A stretch of DNA of 64,000 nt, from NCBI RefSeq assembly GCF_022539665.2, contig NC_081335.1, positions 7,192,001-7,256,000 on the forward strand, in the 5' to 3' direction. The notes under the pieces are model-generated. The model was given only the letters and a program-made list of their open reading frames with translations. It searched no databases and was not told the DNA's origin. Numbering within the stretch: position 1 is the stretch's first letter; each line of letters begins with the position of its first letter. This DNA comes from Daphnia carinata. Its lineage: Eukaryota; Arthropoda; Branchiopoda; Diplostraca; Daphniidae. Position numbers and translations under genes: made by a program. Shown in pieces: positions 10,474 to 21,000 of this stretch.

Positions 10474-10752
10474 GTAACGCACAGCTCGTGGTTAACTCCC
10501 GATAGTTAGATAAACTAATGATTATTAAATGTCACAGGAAGGTTATCACCCAATTACTTAAATCCCTAGCACAGGAGAAAACGCCCAACGATGGTATAAA
10601 AGAAGACCACTCGGCTGGATCGGAGTCCTTCTGTCTTAGTTACTCTTACGTATCAAAGTTGTTTAAACCTTTGTTTCCCTTATTCCTAGTTATTCTGTAG
10701 TCAATTCTCTTTGATTTCCAAATAAACGACTCTGGCGTCAATCGTCCGTTAC
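10474..10752 (+). repeat. 3' LTR of element 2
   Basis: The segment begins TGTAACG and ends CGTTACA, perfect 7-bp inverted termini, preceded by a polypurine tract. A TATA-like GGTATAAAAG lies near 10593. No partner LTR is present to the left, so the element is 5'-truncated. It is not alignable by eye to the element 1 LTR. Confidence 0.8.
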
Positions 10753-10754
10753 AA

Positions 10755-11145
10755 TATAGTTCATGTTCTCCTGTAATTTAAATTAAAATAGGATAAGAAA
10801 AAAAAGTTTTGTGAACCATTTATCTAATGAGTTAACACCATCGGTTTTTTAAAAAGGGACATGGATATAAGCTGCCGCTCTTACCTAATATATTGCCTAC
10901 CGAATTGGAGGCTCATCGTTCCCCTTGGAACAAGGTAAATGAAATAGAAGTATTTCTAAGGAGAAATAGGACTGATGCCGAGGAGAAATAGGACTGATGC
11001 CATGGAGAAATAGGACTGTCCTAAAAGTTTTTAAAAGTCAGTCCTATTTCTCCCAGTCCTATTTCTCCGGTAGAAATAGGACTGGAAATTTTCAGTCCTA
11101 TTTCTCCAGTCCTATTTCGTTTCAGTCCTATTTCACCGGCTACCC
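10755..11145 (+). repeat. Dispersed repeat family A, full copy
   Basis: Non-coding repeat with a unique AT-rich head, a middle containing CTACCGAATTGGAGGCTCATC, and a tail made of the 15-mer GGAGAAATAGGACTG in both orientations: four forward then five inverted, some shortened. Other copies lie at 27561-27928, 59845-60149 (minus) and 60358-60450 (head only), with a head fragment at 4658-4701. The repeat has no coding potential or clear terminal inverted repeats. It is probably a non-autonomous mobile element of unknown class. Confidence 0.8.
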
Positions 11146-11162
11146 TACTTACAATTTGAACT

Positions 11163-11490
11163 TGGCGCGGTAAGAAAATGGCCACCATAATGATTTGTCA
11201 AAAACCACTTTTTCAAGCGTAATTTTTGGGGTTAAATGTAGCATCTTAAAATCAATCGTTTATAACAACTTGTGTCTGGAATAACCAGCAACAAAAATAT
11301 TATAATGATTTCATATTTTGACGAAGATTACGCATCAAACGATCAATGCAAAGTGTCGTCTTTTTCACACACCCCGTCCCCTTTCTAAAATCATAAAAGC
11401 CTTTAATAATTATTTACGAGGAAAATAAACAGTCAAAATTGACAAATTTTGCATCAATCGATAGCTCTTTTCAACAGCTATCTACTTCTA
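11163..11490 (+). repeat. Dispersed repeat family B, copy 1
   Basis: Starts TTGGCGCGGTAAGAAAATGG and aligns by eye with 26235-26560 over more than 300 bp, including TTTTGACGAAGATTA and AATTATTTACGAGGAAAATA. Non-coding. It lies directly after a family A copy; the second B copy is about 1 kb from the second A copy. Confidence 0.75.
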
Positions 11491-12812
11491 TGAAATTTAT
11501 GTTAAATTTTCAGAAAAGGAAAAAGTTTAAGCGTAATATCTATTGTTTTGTTTTTATCAGTTGTGTCCATTACAACCTTAGATGGAAAAACAACAAAAAC
11601 ACATTTTGCCTTTAAGATTTTTTCTATTTGAAAATGTTGATTATAATTACCTAAAAATGGACAGCCCTTACCAAGGGCTATCGATATATATTATATTTAT
11701 ATTATTTATATATTAAATCAGCGAATATCGTAATTAATTTTGCTGACAAATAATTGAAAATTTGTTTCTCTTATATTCGTTTATATCACTTACTATAACT
11801 ATTGTACATATATATAATAGTAATATATATATTATAATTGTATGTATGTATAAATATATATATAATTGTAATACACTGTATACATGTGTATTTATTATAT
11901 TGTAGTATTTATATACATTATCATAGTATTGTAAATATAAATTTATATAAAACGAATTCATATTACTCGCTTCGAAAAAATTAAGACATGCGCTGCACGC
12001 ATTTTTGTTTAACTGGTTTAACTTTAACGGTTTAACCATTAAAGCAACCAAATCAAAGCCCTAGGGGCGACAACACACACTTTCCCCATAAAGAAAACTG
12101 TAGGCGCGATTATGTACTAAGTAGTACATATTGCCTCGCGACCAGCCTGCCACTAGCGCAAGCAGTGAGAGCGCATTCACTACGGGAAAAGATGTTTTGG
12201 GGATTGCTTGAATGAGTCTAGGCCCAGAGCCTTTTGAAGCCCTCATCTGCTTGCGCTCTTACTTTAGAGCTGGATGGCTCAAGGAATTTAAAAATTGAAA
12301 ACTCAGAAAATACAAGTTGTTCTAAACCCAATTTTCGCCTTTTTGTCTTGTGCAAATAGTATAAAACTGCGGTGCAAACCGTATAAAACCGCGATGCGAT
12401 CTGTTAGAAAAAAAGTACCGAACCGTACCGGTTTTTCCTTTTTTTTTTTTTTTTACAAGCCGTGTGGTTCGGCCAAAATCGTGCCCGATCGTCGCGAGAC
12501 CGAGCGCTAAATAGAAAATTCAACGAAAGAAAATGACGGGCTTGAGAGAGAAGAGGCTTCGAAAACCGTTTTGCTTATGTTACCGAGACGGCGAGATCAA
12601 GTTGGTTTCGTAAATGTAAAAATTCCAAGTTTTACTGTGTCCGCTTTGTGAACGACAGTCAAGATAACGATTTATTAATAAAGCTTTTCGTTGATTAATA
12701 CTGTTGAATTTCCTAGTTAATGCTACTAGAAACATAATGGTTTTTATTTTCAAGTAATAATCACATGATTCATACTGCAAACCAAAAATTGTAGGAAAAA
12801 GTATTCTCGATT
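11491..12812. other. Intergenic, AT-rich, simple sequence
   Basis: Contains an inverted pair AGCCCTT/AAGGGCT near 11667-11683, a TA/TTA-rich low-complexity block (11685-11960) and poly-T near 12435-12455. Nothing coding is convincing. The promoter and 5' leader of the multikinase gene must lie in the right part but show no clear TATA box. Confidence 0.6.
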
Positions 12813-13943
12813 ATGTCTGTGACTGAATTACCTGACCAAGCTGTTCCATTACAGCATCAAATTGCTGGCCATAGGCATGAAAAAGGAAACTTCACTGGTA
12901 TGGAATTAAATTAGTATTTTATTTTTTATTTATTGATTTTTTTTTATTCATAGGAATGTTGAAGCATATTGATGGTTTTGTTATGAAACCAGTCCAAAAT
13001 AATCAAAGAGGAAAAACCGAAATAGAGTTTTACGAGCAAATTTTTCATTCTTCTCATCCAACACTGTCAAAACTTAAGTGCTTCATTCCCAACTTTTTTG
13101 GTTTGCATCAATTTGTTTCTGATACAGCTGGTAAGACAACTTAGGTTTAAATTAACATGGGTTTTTCTGCAATAACATTTTGAGTTTACTCTGCCAGTTC
13201 ATTACTATATCAAAATGGAAGACATAGCTTCAGATATGTTGAAACCATGCATTGCAGATATCAAAATCGGACGTCAGACGTGGGATCCTTATTCTTCTCC
13301 AGAGAAGCAATTTGCAGAAAATGTAACAAGTCTTCATATTTTCTGTCCTCTATTTTCTTTATTGTGATATTTTATTTGAATCAGTAGATGAAATACAGTG
13401 GTACAAAGCAACCACTTGCATTTTGTGTACCTGGCATGAATATCTATGATTTGGCATCTGACCAAGTTTTAAAACTGGACAAACACTATGGTCGTAGCCT
13501 AAATAGTGACACCGTAAGAGATGGTAACTTAAGTATTAATGTGCTATTTAATCATTTCTATATTTTCTTGACTTCTTTTTAAGCTCTCCGGTTATTTTTC
13601 AACAGGTAACAGTAAAATGCATTCCGTCTGTTTTGTTGTAATAAAGTGCTAAAGTTTTAAATATTATAGTACAAAAGTGGTGGAAAAGCGATTACTAGCA
13701 GAGATTCTACGACAATTGAACGCTATTCGCATGTGGTTCGAAGAGCAACGCCACTTCTTGTTCTACGCCACATCTTTGCTTATTGTATATGACGCAGATT
13801 TGTTAAAAGAACGAAGCAGTGTTTTGAACGTACGCATTCGCATGATCGATTTCGCTCATGTCTACCCAGCTCACAACTCCCGCGATGCAAATTACTTGGA
13901 AGGTCTTTGCAAGTTAATTCAAATAATCAGTTCAATTCAATGA
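12813..13943 (+). CDS. Ipmk: Inositol polyphosphate multikinase (IPK family), six exons
   Basis: Exons 12813-12897, 12954-13130, 13198-13322, 13388-13523, 13584-13605 and 13670-13943 join in phase to 273 codons (272 residues plus stop), all with GT-AG introns of 56-67 bp. The family phosphorylates soluble inositol phosphates (IP3/IP4 to IP5), and several members also act on PIP2; it is mostly nuclear and cytosolic. The IPK signature PxxxDxKxG is present as PCIADIKIG in exon 3, preceded by the substrate-region peptide GKTEIEFYEQIF and followed by GRQTWDP. The C-terminal SLL and IDFAH motifs, conserved in this superfamily for ATP and metal binding, lie in exon 6. The length fits the short invertebrate multikinases rather than IP6K or IP3K. 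Exon 5 is a 22-nt microexon, inferred from phase and the peptide ALRLFFN. A poly(A) signal AATAAA lies near 14098. The start ATG is the first in the exon. Orthology to Drosophila Ipk2 is inferred. Confidence 0.92.
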
Positions 13944-16900
13944 TTTTCTATTCATTCATGTAATATATGAGAAGTGCAATGCATGTCAGGTATCTAATGA
14001 CGACTCTGCCCTCTATTGCTAATACGAAGTCGTGCACGTTTTATTTTGGTGCTGTACAGTTACATACAATCATACGGCAATAGTAAAAATTTAAGGAATA
14101 AAATGTATGCAAATTTTATGTAGCATAAGTAAAATTGATCAGATTATTGCATTAAGTTGAAATATTCAAAGCTGTTTCTGAATTATGACTTCATAATTTA
14201 GAAAAACATCTGGCACGAAATAGTTATGTTCAGAAAAATGTATTGTGCCTCAACGATCAATTGTATCCATATCTCTCCTCACCAAATAGAAAATGTTTGC
14301 AATAAGCAAAAAAAAAAAAAAAACATGCCGGAATGCCATCGCTGTTGAGCACGTCATTTAGAAATAGAATCATTTATTATGCAATAGAGCCTTCAAAATT
14401 CTGAACTCGGTAATGGAGAAACCCTATCCATCAGCCGCCCTAATCAGGGTATCTCCTTACTTGGCCCCACCAATATTATTTCTTAGAAGTCGCGGTGTAT
14501 TATAAATTTCGAATTTAACTGGTTAGTTTGTTAACCCCTAAATTGCTTATGCCTTGCTTGGAACGACGAGGGAAGGCGATGCCACACCTTGAATGGGAAG
14601 TCATTGACCCGCATGTACCCTACCCTGAACTGAGCTGTGGTTCTTGCCTTGTGCTTGTAAAGTAGTAATATTACATTATTATAACGCTGACTTCTGGATA
14701 AATTAGTGAAACTATCGTTCTGAACTCAATCTTAATTTTCCATTAAAATTTGCAAGGTCAAATAAAGCTGCGCTCATTCAACTGATACGTAAAAGTGAAA
14801 AACTACGCGCTTTAATGTGTAACCTTGAAACTCCTCTAGCACTGTTTGTTTAAACTGATTAATATAGATTTTCGATTTACACTTTCTTTACGGTTTGACC
14901 CCCCCCCCTTTCCATACTCTTATAGCTATTCATAACAAGTAATTTGGACAGCATTTGTTAATATTGGAAGTTAGTCAAATTGTCATATCGCACATACTGA
15001 GATGTCGTAGCGTAGTCGAAAACAAAACAAGAGCGCATGTTGACCTCGCTTTTTGTTTTGCTTTTATGTTACTCGATCGGTTTGACTTTCCCAAGGTCAA
15101 GTATTTCTTTCTTCATGTCGCTGGCCAGCTTGCTCACTGTACAGGCTTTCCAGTTACTGCATTGACTTTGACAAAGCCTTTTACGTCTCATCGAATTTAC
15201 TGTTCTTTACACAAATTCCCTTAGCAATCTGTAATATAAAAAGTACATTGCGTTATTTAAAATAACTGAGGGAAGCCTTAAAAATGCAGGATTATTTAAA
15301 AATCCTGTCATCTTTCAGTCTGAGTTAGCAAGCAGTATTCTTCTGAATCGCAGCGTAGTTGTAATTCACATATTGGGCCTTTCTGCTAAGTCGCCAAACG
15401 CAGCATAAAAGGTAACGACTTAGGCATCCACATATACATGTTGCACACGACCTTGTCGGTTGCAACGAAAACATCGTCTCTTTCCATGATGATCCAGTAT
15501 CAGGGGACGAGTTTGTGAGATAGAGGAGGGTGCGTTGACCTGGCGCATGGAGGTATATTCTTGGTTTGCACCTGAAGAAAGGGAGAGCGAGAGAGAAGAA
15601 CACTGTTTGTCTGAGTGTGTGTGTGTGTGTGTGTGTGTGCATGTGTAAGTGTGTGTGTGATGGGAGGGAGTGGGTTGACCTTCATCAGATCTACTCTTTT
15701 TTCAACTACCTCCGTTTCGTTATTCATCCTGTATTTTTTTTGTGGCTTTCAAAGTTAGCTAATCCTATAACCTTAACGCGAGATACTTGGCAATTAATAG
15801 TACGCACGTCACCTCTCAACTCGTTTTTAGCACACTGTCACCAAATTTCTTTATATTTTTAATAACACTGTGTTCTTAAGGGAAAAAAAAGTTTTGCCCT
15901 ACCATTAGAATGATGTGATAACAGCATTTCAAATCAATGCGTTTTCCGTGTATAGTGTTCGTCACAGGCAGTCATACTTCAACGCGATAAATACACTGAA
16001 AACCAAAGCTTCGTTAATTGCACTTTGCTTACGCTGGCACTGCTGCCATTTTTTTTTCTAATTTTTGTTCCTCAAAAATGTGGACTATAACTAACTCTGT
16101 CGAAGAAGTTGGCAAACACAAACATACGATGCCTTGGCGGTTCAGTTAACGTTTGCCGCCTACAGCAGTAACACGGTGCAATTTGCCGATGATTGGGAAG
16201 ACCTTGGGTCCTGACCAGTCCGCAAGGTGCACACACATACTTATCTGCGTTGAGCGTTGGAAACTACCCCAGTCGGTGGCCAGACTCTTCAGCCAACAGA
16301 TACAGGTATCCAGCTATACAAGCTGTTGGTACCGTCCAATTTTGCTGTTTCTACTACACCAGAATATACATTTTTTTTTTTTAATCAAAGAGCTAAGCAA
16401 AATCGTTTTCGTTGTCAGCTACGTTCTTTTTTAGGTAAGTGACAAGTTACACATTTTAAAATTATACAGCATTTTGCCACTGGTAGTCAGGGAAAAACTG
16501 ATTATAGTCGTACTGAGAACGTTGACGTAAACTAGCGAAATGTTAACAACCGCGTCTTTAATATCGGTGTCCGTGAATTTTATTCGCAGTTCTTTGACGT
16601 CAGTTTCTCACCTTGTTAATAAAAAAAAAAGCGAGAAAAGCTAATCTGTCATTTCAAGGTCCAATTTATAAGTGTTTAAACGCCAGGTGGATCGTAAACT
16701 CATGTTTAACATTATTTTCCCCTGTAAAGAAAGCAAAAGTGATGGAGAAGCGCCCAGGCAAAAAGCACTAACCAACACAAAAAGTTTACAAGAACCAATT
16801 GGCACGATAGCCTCAAACCTAATTTTAGTTCCAACAAAACATTTCATTTGCGTTGTTTTTTCTTTTCACCAGCCATTAAGCGAAAAGCTGCAAAGTGTCC

Positions 16901-18095
16901 ACTGACTTTGGCCCATGAAGGATTTAGCTTTTCTATGTCATTTATGCAACAGCAACAGTAACTCAATGCTTGTTAGAGGTTGTGCGTTTTGAGCAATTCC
17001 ATTGAACTATTTTGTTTTACCTGTCGAATCCATAGTTGCGAGTTGCGGTCATTCCACCTGAAGAACTGAACACGTCAAGGCGAATGTCAGTCCAATCGCC
17101 CAATTCTACCTGCGTTTTTTTCTTCTTCTTCTTCGTTTTCTTTTTTCTTCTTTTTTTGTCTTTTGAGCAGGTCCTTGAGGTAATAAAGTCACTGAATGTT
17201 AAAACAAAAAGAGTTCCGCAAGCGAATGCTAATAGCCTCCCGTCAAGGTCTCCAAGGCCCGAGCAGTTGCCGCAGGCTGTAAGAGGTTCTGTAATTCGGA
17301 TTTTGGCATTGTATCAAGCTGTATGCATTTTTCACGACCTTTATTCCTGGAATTATTAAAACTCCATTGCCGCGAAAGAAATCACAATTTCTTTTTCTTT
17401 CGATACTTTTCCCAAATTGAAACGATCTAGTTAATATAAAAGACCTTCGGTATGATAATCAAGAAAATATAAAAACGATTCTTAGTCCTCGAAATGAAAC
17501 GAAAACGGCGTAATAAAGTTTTGCTTTAACTGCTATGGTTACGATGGCTCAGTTTTTTTTTAAAGTTAAGGTTTCTAATGTTCTTGACCTGATTTCTTTT
17601 GTGCTCAGCACACTTTAGTTGAACAATGTTCGACGAACAATTTCTCATATTCCCCCTATTGCCATAGATTATCCATCCGACCTTCTCATCGCGATACGAA
17701 ATAGGCTCTTTGTAAAGCGTTTGCTTTTCGTTTTCAATTGCATCCGATTGAAACGAAATTTCTATTTGAATTCCATGGGAACGAAGCTTGTTCGCAAGGC
17801 TATTGACAGATTTTGCTTTTGATACCGGAACGCGCACTGATTTTTCTTTACTGCATTAAGTTATTACCTGAAACGTATTGCTATTTTAATGCACCCTAAT
17901 CTACTTATAAATGAAATGGTACGCTAGTTAATTTCTTCTTAATGGTATTTTTTCTATTCTTCTAATAAGAAGCAGAAGAGAACAAACGGTAAGGGGTGCC
18001 CTCTTCGTTTGTTCTGTTCGATTTACTATTACGTTAAAAAGTCTACATAATATCTTTCTTTGGTTTCACAGTTGAATTAAACTACATCGTTCCAA
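13944..18095. other. Intergenic region between multikinase and Ig/DB/FN3 gene
   Basis: About 4 kb holding the 3' UTR of the multikinase, homopolymer runs (poly-A near 14310, poly-C near 14900, T-rich 17115-17160), a GT microsatellite at 15615 and no convincing gene. Several open frames of 60-107 codons exist but lack conserved motifs. Non-coding 5' exons of the downstream gene may hide here. The minus-strand frame at 17526-17837 has a protein-like composition but no recognised family. Confidence 0.5.
15615..15659 (+). repeat. (GT)n microsatellite
   Basis: An uninterrupted GT run of about 25 bases, then CATGTGTAA and a further GT run. Confidence 0.95.
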
Positions 18096-21000
18096 ATGGA
18101 GCTCCAGCTTTTGGCCGCAATAAGTTTTATTGCGGTAGCCTATGGTAAGCATTGTTGTTGCACTCATTTTCTCTTCATCTATAATAAAAATGAAACACGA
18201 ATCTCATTGCGTGTAGTCACATAGGTGTGATTATGTAATTTGACCTCACGTGGCTGAGTGACGATTTAAACGTTTCATTGTTTTCCTATTGGTCCCTATA
18301 GCGTTACCTACGTTACGAGATAGTATACGCCAACCGCTCCACGTTTTCGAGGGCGAGGATGCTCTACTCACGTGTGTCGTGCGCAATCTAGAATCCAACA
18401 CGCTCCTTTGGAAAAGGGAAGATAAAGAAAGAGGGGCTCCTCGTATTCTTACGGCGGGAGAGAATCGCGTCACATCAGACTTGCGTTTCGATGTTCTCCA
18501 TGACTCCGGTAAGCAAATTAAACAATTTCAGTTTGCAACACATAGAACGACGTCGTTCATCTATTTTTATTTTTAAGCGCTTGACTGCCTTATGTAAATT
18601 CCGTGTGTGTGCTTTTTTTGTGTTACATGTATATATGTATACGTATGTTTCGTGTTTCTTTTATTTTTCTGTTCTTGTTAATTTTAATATATTTTTATTT
18701 TTGGTCTGCGTTATATGCAGCACCCGCAGTACCAGGATCAGTTTCATCAGGTAATTTGTGTTAATTGATTTCTTTTAGTGTTACTATAACGAAAAATATA
18801 TATACTGTATATTTCTTTAAATCGAATTGCGCCAAATGATTTGTTTTAAATTTGTTGTTACGCAAGGTGGAGACGTCTGGGTTTTAGTCATCAAGTCTGC
18901 CCGAGCAGCGGACACAGGCACCTACATTTGTGAAATCAACAGCAATCCAATTTTGCGTTCGTTCCATTCTCTTTATGGTAAGCCTAACGTTTTACTATCC
19001 ACTTCGAAATCGCTAGTCAGCCTATTCTAACCGCATGATGAAAGTTGTACCTAGCAAACTTCAGCCGCCTACCAATACCAATACGGCGCCCAACGGTAAT
19101 TCCTCCACAACAGCCGCCATTGATTCCACTTCCAGTCGGATTGTAAATCACAACTATACGGAATGTTGCAGCTTGAACAACGTGACCAGTGCCTGTATGG
19201 GCTTTTGCAGTTTAAAAAATATACTTGACGGCACTACTGGTCAAGATCCGGAACAGTGTGAGTCCGATTTCCCGGCTATCGTCAAATGCATGGCTGGTAT
19301 AGCTCTTTTATTCACTATTACCACAATGTGCTTTTTTTATCCGTTTTTTTCATCAAGCAAAATACGATCAACAAGTTTCATAGCTGAATCATCATTTTTT
19401 ATTCTGTTTTATTCTTGTTGTGAACAGACGGTACGAATCACGTCCCTTGTTGCATCGAAGAAGGAGTGCCCGACATTTGCCAGGACATTTGTCGCGGTGA
19501 ATACGCAATACCGACAGATGACATTCGGACGCACGTTTCCTGCTCTGCTTACACAGAGAAAACTCTGGCTTGCATCGCAGAAGGAATAGGTAATTTATTG
19601 AATGCATTTCACTCTTGGTTCAATGTTAGACAGAAATCAGGGCAATTACCGATGAAAATGGTGGCGTTCAGAGAGGCCACGAATCTTCCGCAATGCGCAC
19701 GTTTGCTTCCTTTGTTCCACTAGTCTCTGAGCAGCTGGCAAATCTTGATGAACATCAGTACCAACTGGTGGCTTTTTCACCAGACAAATCATGCAAGCAT
19801 TGATTACTGTAGTTTCTAAAAGTTTGCCTTATGCCTTCTGCCGTCGGTGTATTGTTCAAGGTCATCAGCACAATTTGCCACACCTTTCCATTTTCGATGA
19901 TAGCAAGTTATGCAATAGAAGTAATAATAATGATAATAACCCACCCTTGTAATCACCTGGCCCTTTGTTTCCGCCTAAGAATTCAGTATGTGCCAGAAAA
20001 TTAACCAAAAAAACAATATGAATGCAGAGATATTGCCGAACGCTCCCGAGGACGTGCTAGTTGACATCCTGTCTGATAAAGCCCTGAAAATTTCATGGAC
20101 TCGTCCTTCGAGGAACTATGGTAGCGTCACGCACTACTATGTTAACATTTCTGCACTGCCCGGCTTCGATTCGTTGGAAGTGAAAACAGGGCTCACTGGC
20201 GGTGCTGAAAAGGACGCGAGTGATAGGAACGGGTCGATGAGCTTGCAAGAGCAACCGTTCTTCATGCAAATCAAGGTCGGTAAAATTGCTAACCAGTCGC
20301 CTAAGGGACTTCCCTTTACATAGTCGATGAACCTGCTAGTCGTTACGGGAAAACAACAAGAAAAATTCCAGCTTCTGCGCAATCTAAAAAAATAGAATCA
20401 AAAAATCTTTAAAATAAAATCCTCGACAGCTTTTTCTAGTTCATATACGTAGTAAATACCTTATTTGGTCTCAACTGAATTATTCGTTTATTGAACTCTA
20501 GATCCCGGCCGATCAAAACTCGACGACGGTTGACAACTTGAATTCCTTTACCATGTACGAGATCACGGTACGTATTTTAGCTACGTGCTCTTCCGAATTG
20601 AAGACATTTTCATACGGCAATAAGTCGTCATTTGGACCTTCTCCGAAGTTATGTAAAGTAACGCGTGTTAATGATTGTTTGTATTATTTCAGGTGACATC
20701 CCACAACAATCGAGGGAGCAGTTTGCCTTCGCAAAAAGTTCGGTCTTTGACGGAATCACCGAAGAAAACCAAAACGCCTGCCATGACCGCACCCGCCCTT
20801 CCCGATATCAAAGAATGCTGCACTAAGAAGGGCGTCTACCACAGCAGGCACGTTTTATGTCATCACGTTAATCGTCTGTCACATTGTGCGACACAACAGA
20901 CTGGCCAAATACTAACACGTTTTTAACGAATATTTTCCGACAGATGTGTGGATAAATTTTGTGATCCCGTTCGCACGGCCGATGTTAGTCTACCAGACTT

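Larger units (their letters stand above)
4702..10752 (+). mobile_element. Decayed env-bearing Ty3/Gypsy-like retrotransposon (element 2)
   Basis: Order: gag missing its N terminus, protease, reverse transcriptase, RNase H, a truncated integrase start, Env, 3' UTR and a 3' LTR. The element has no 5' LTR and no 5' leader. It carries an in-frame TGA between gag and pol, at least three frame changes in RT, an internal deletion of nearly the whole integrase, and two frame changes in env. Env is clearly related to that of element 1 (same furin-like site followed by the same glycine-rich segment) but strongly diverged, so the two belong to related but distinct families. Confidence 0.88.

Noticed and set aside
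10961..11140. CRISPR-like array from the repeated GGAGAAATAGGACTG words
   Set aside because: Spacing is irregular, copies lie in both orientations and the context is eukaryotic.
11740..11960. TA-rich region as an origin or matrix-attachment site
   Set aside because: Simple AT-rich repeats alone do not support a function.
14955..15224. Plus frame of 89 codons
   Set aside because: No motif, no splice context and ordinary base composition; chance frame.
16153..16442. Three overlapping plus frames near a poly-T run
   Set aside because: Different phases are open over the same bases and none has a recognisable domain; at most a non-coding leader exon.
17526..17837. Minus-strand frame of 103 codons of protein-like composition
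   Set aside because: No conserved motif, starts at GTG, and is overlapped by an equally long plus frame; not strong enough for a gene call.
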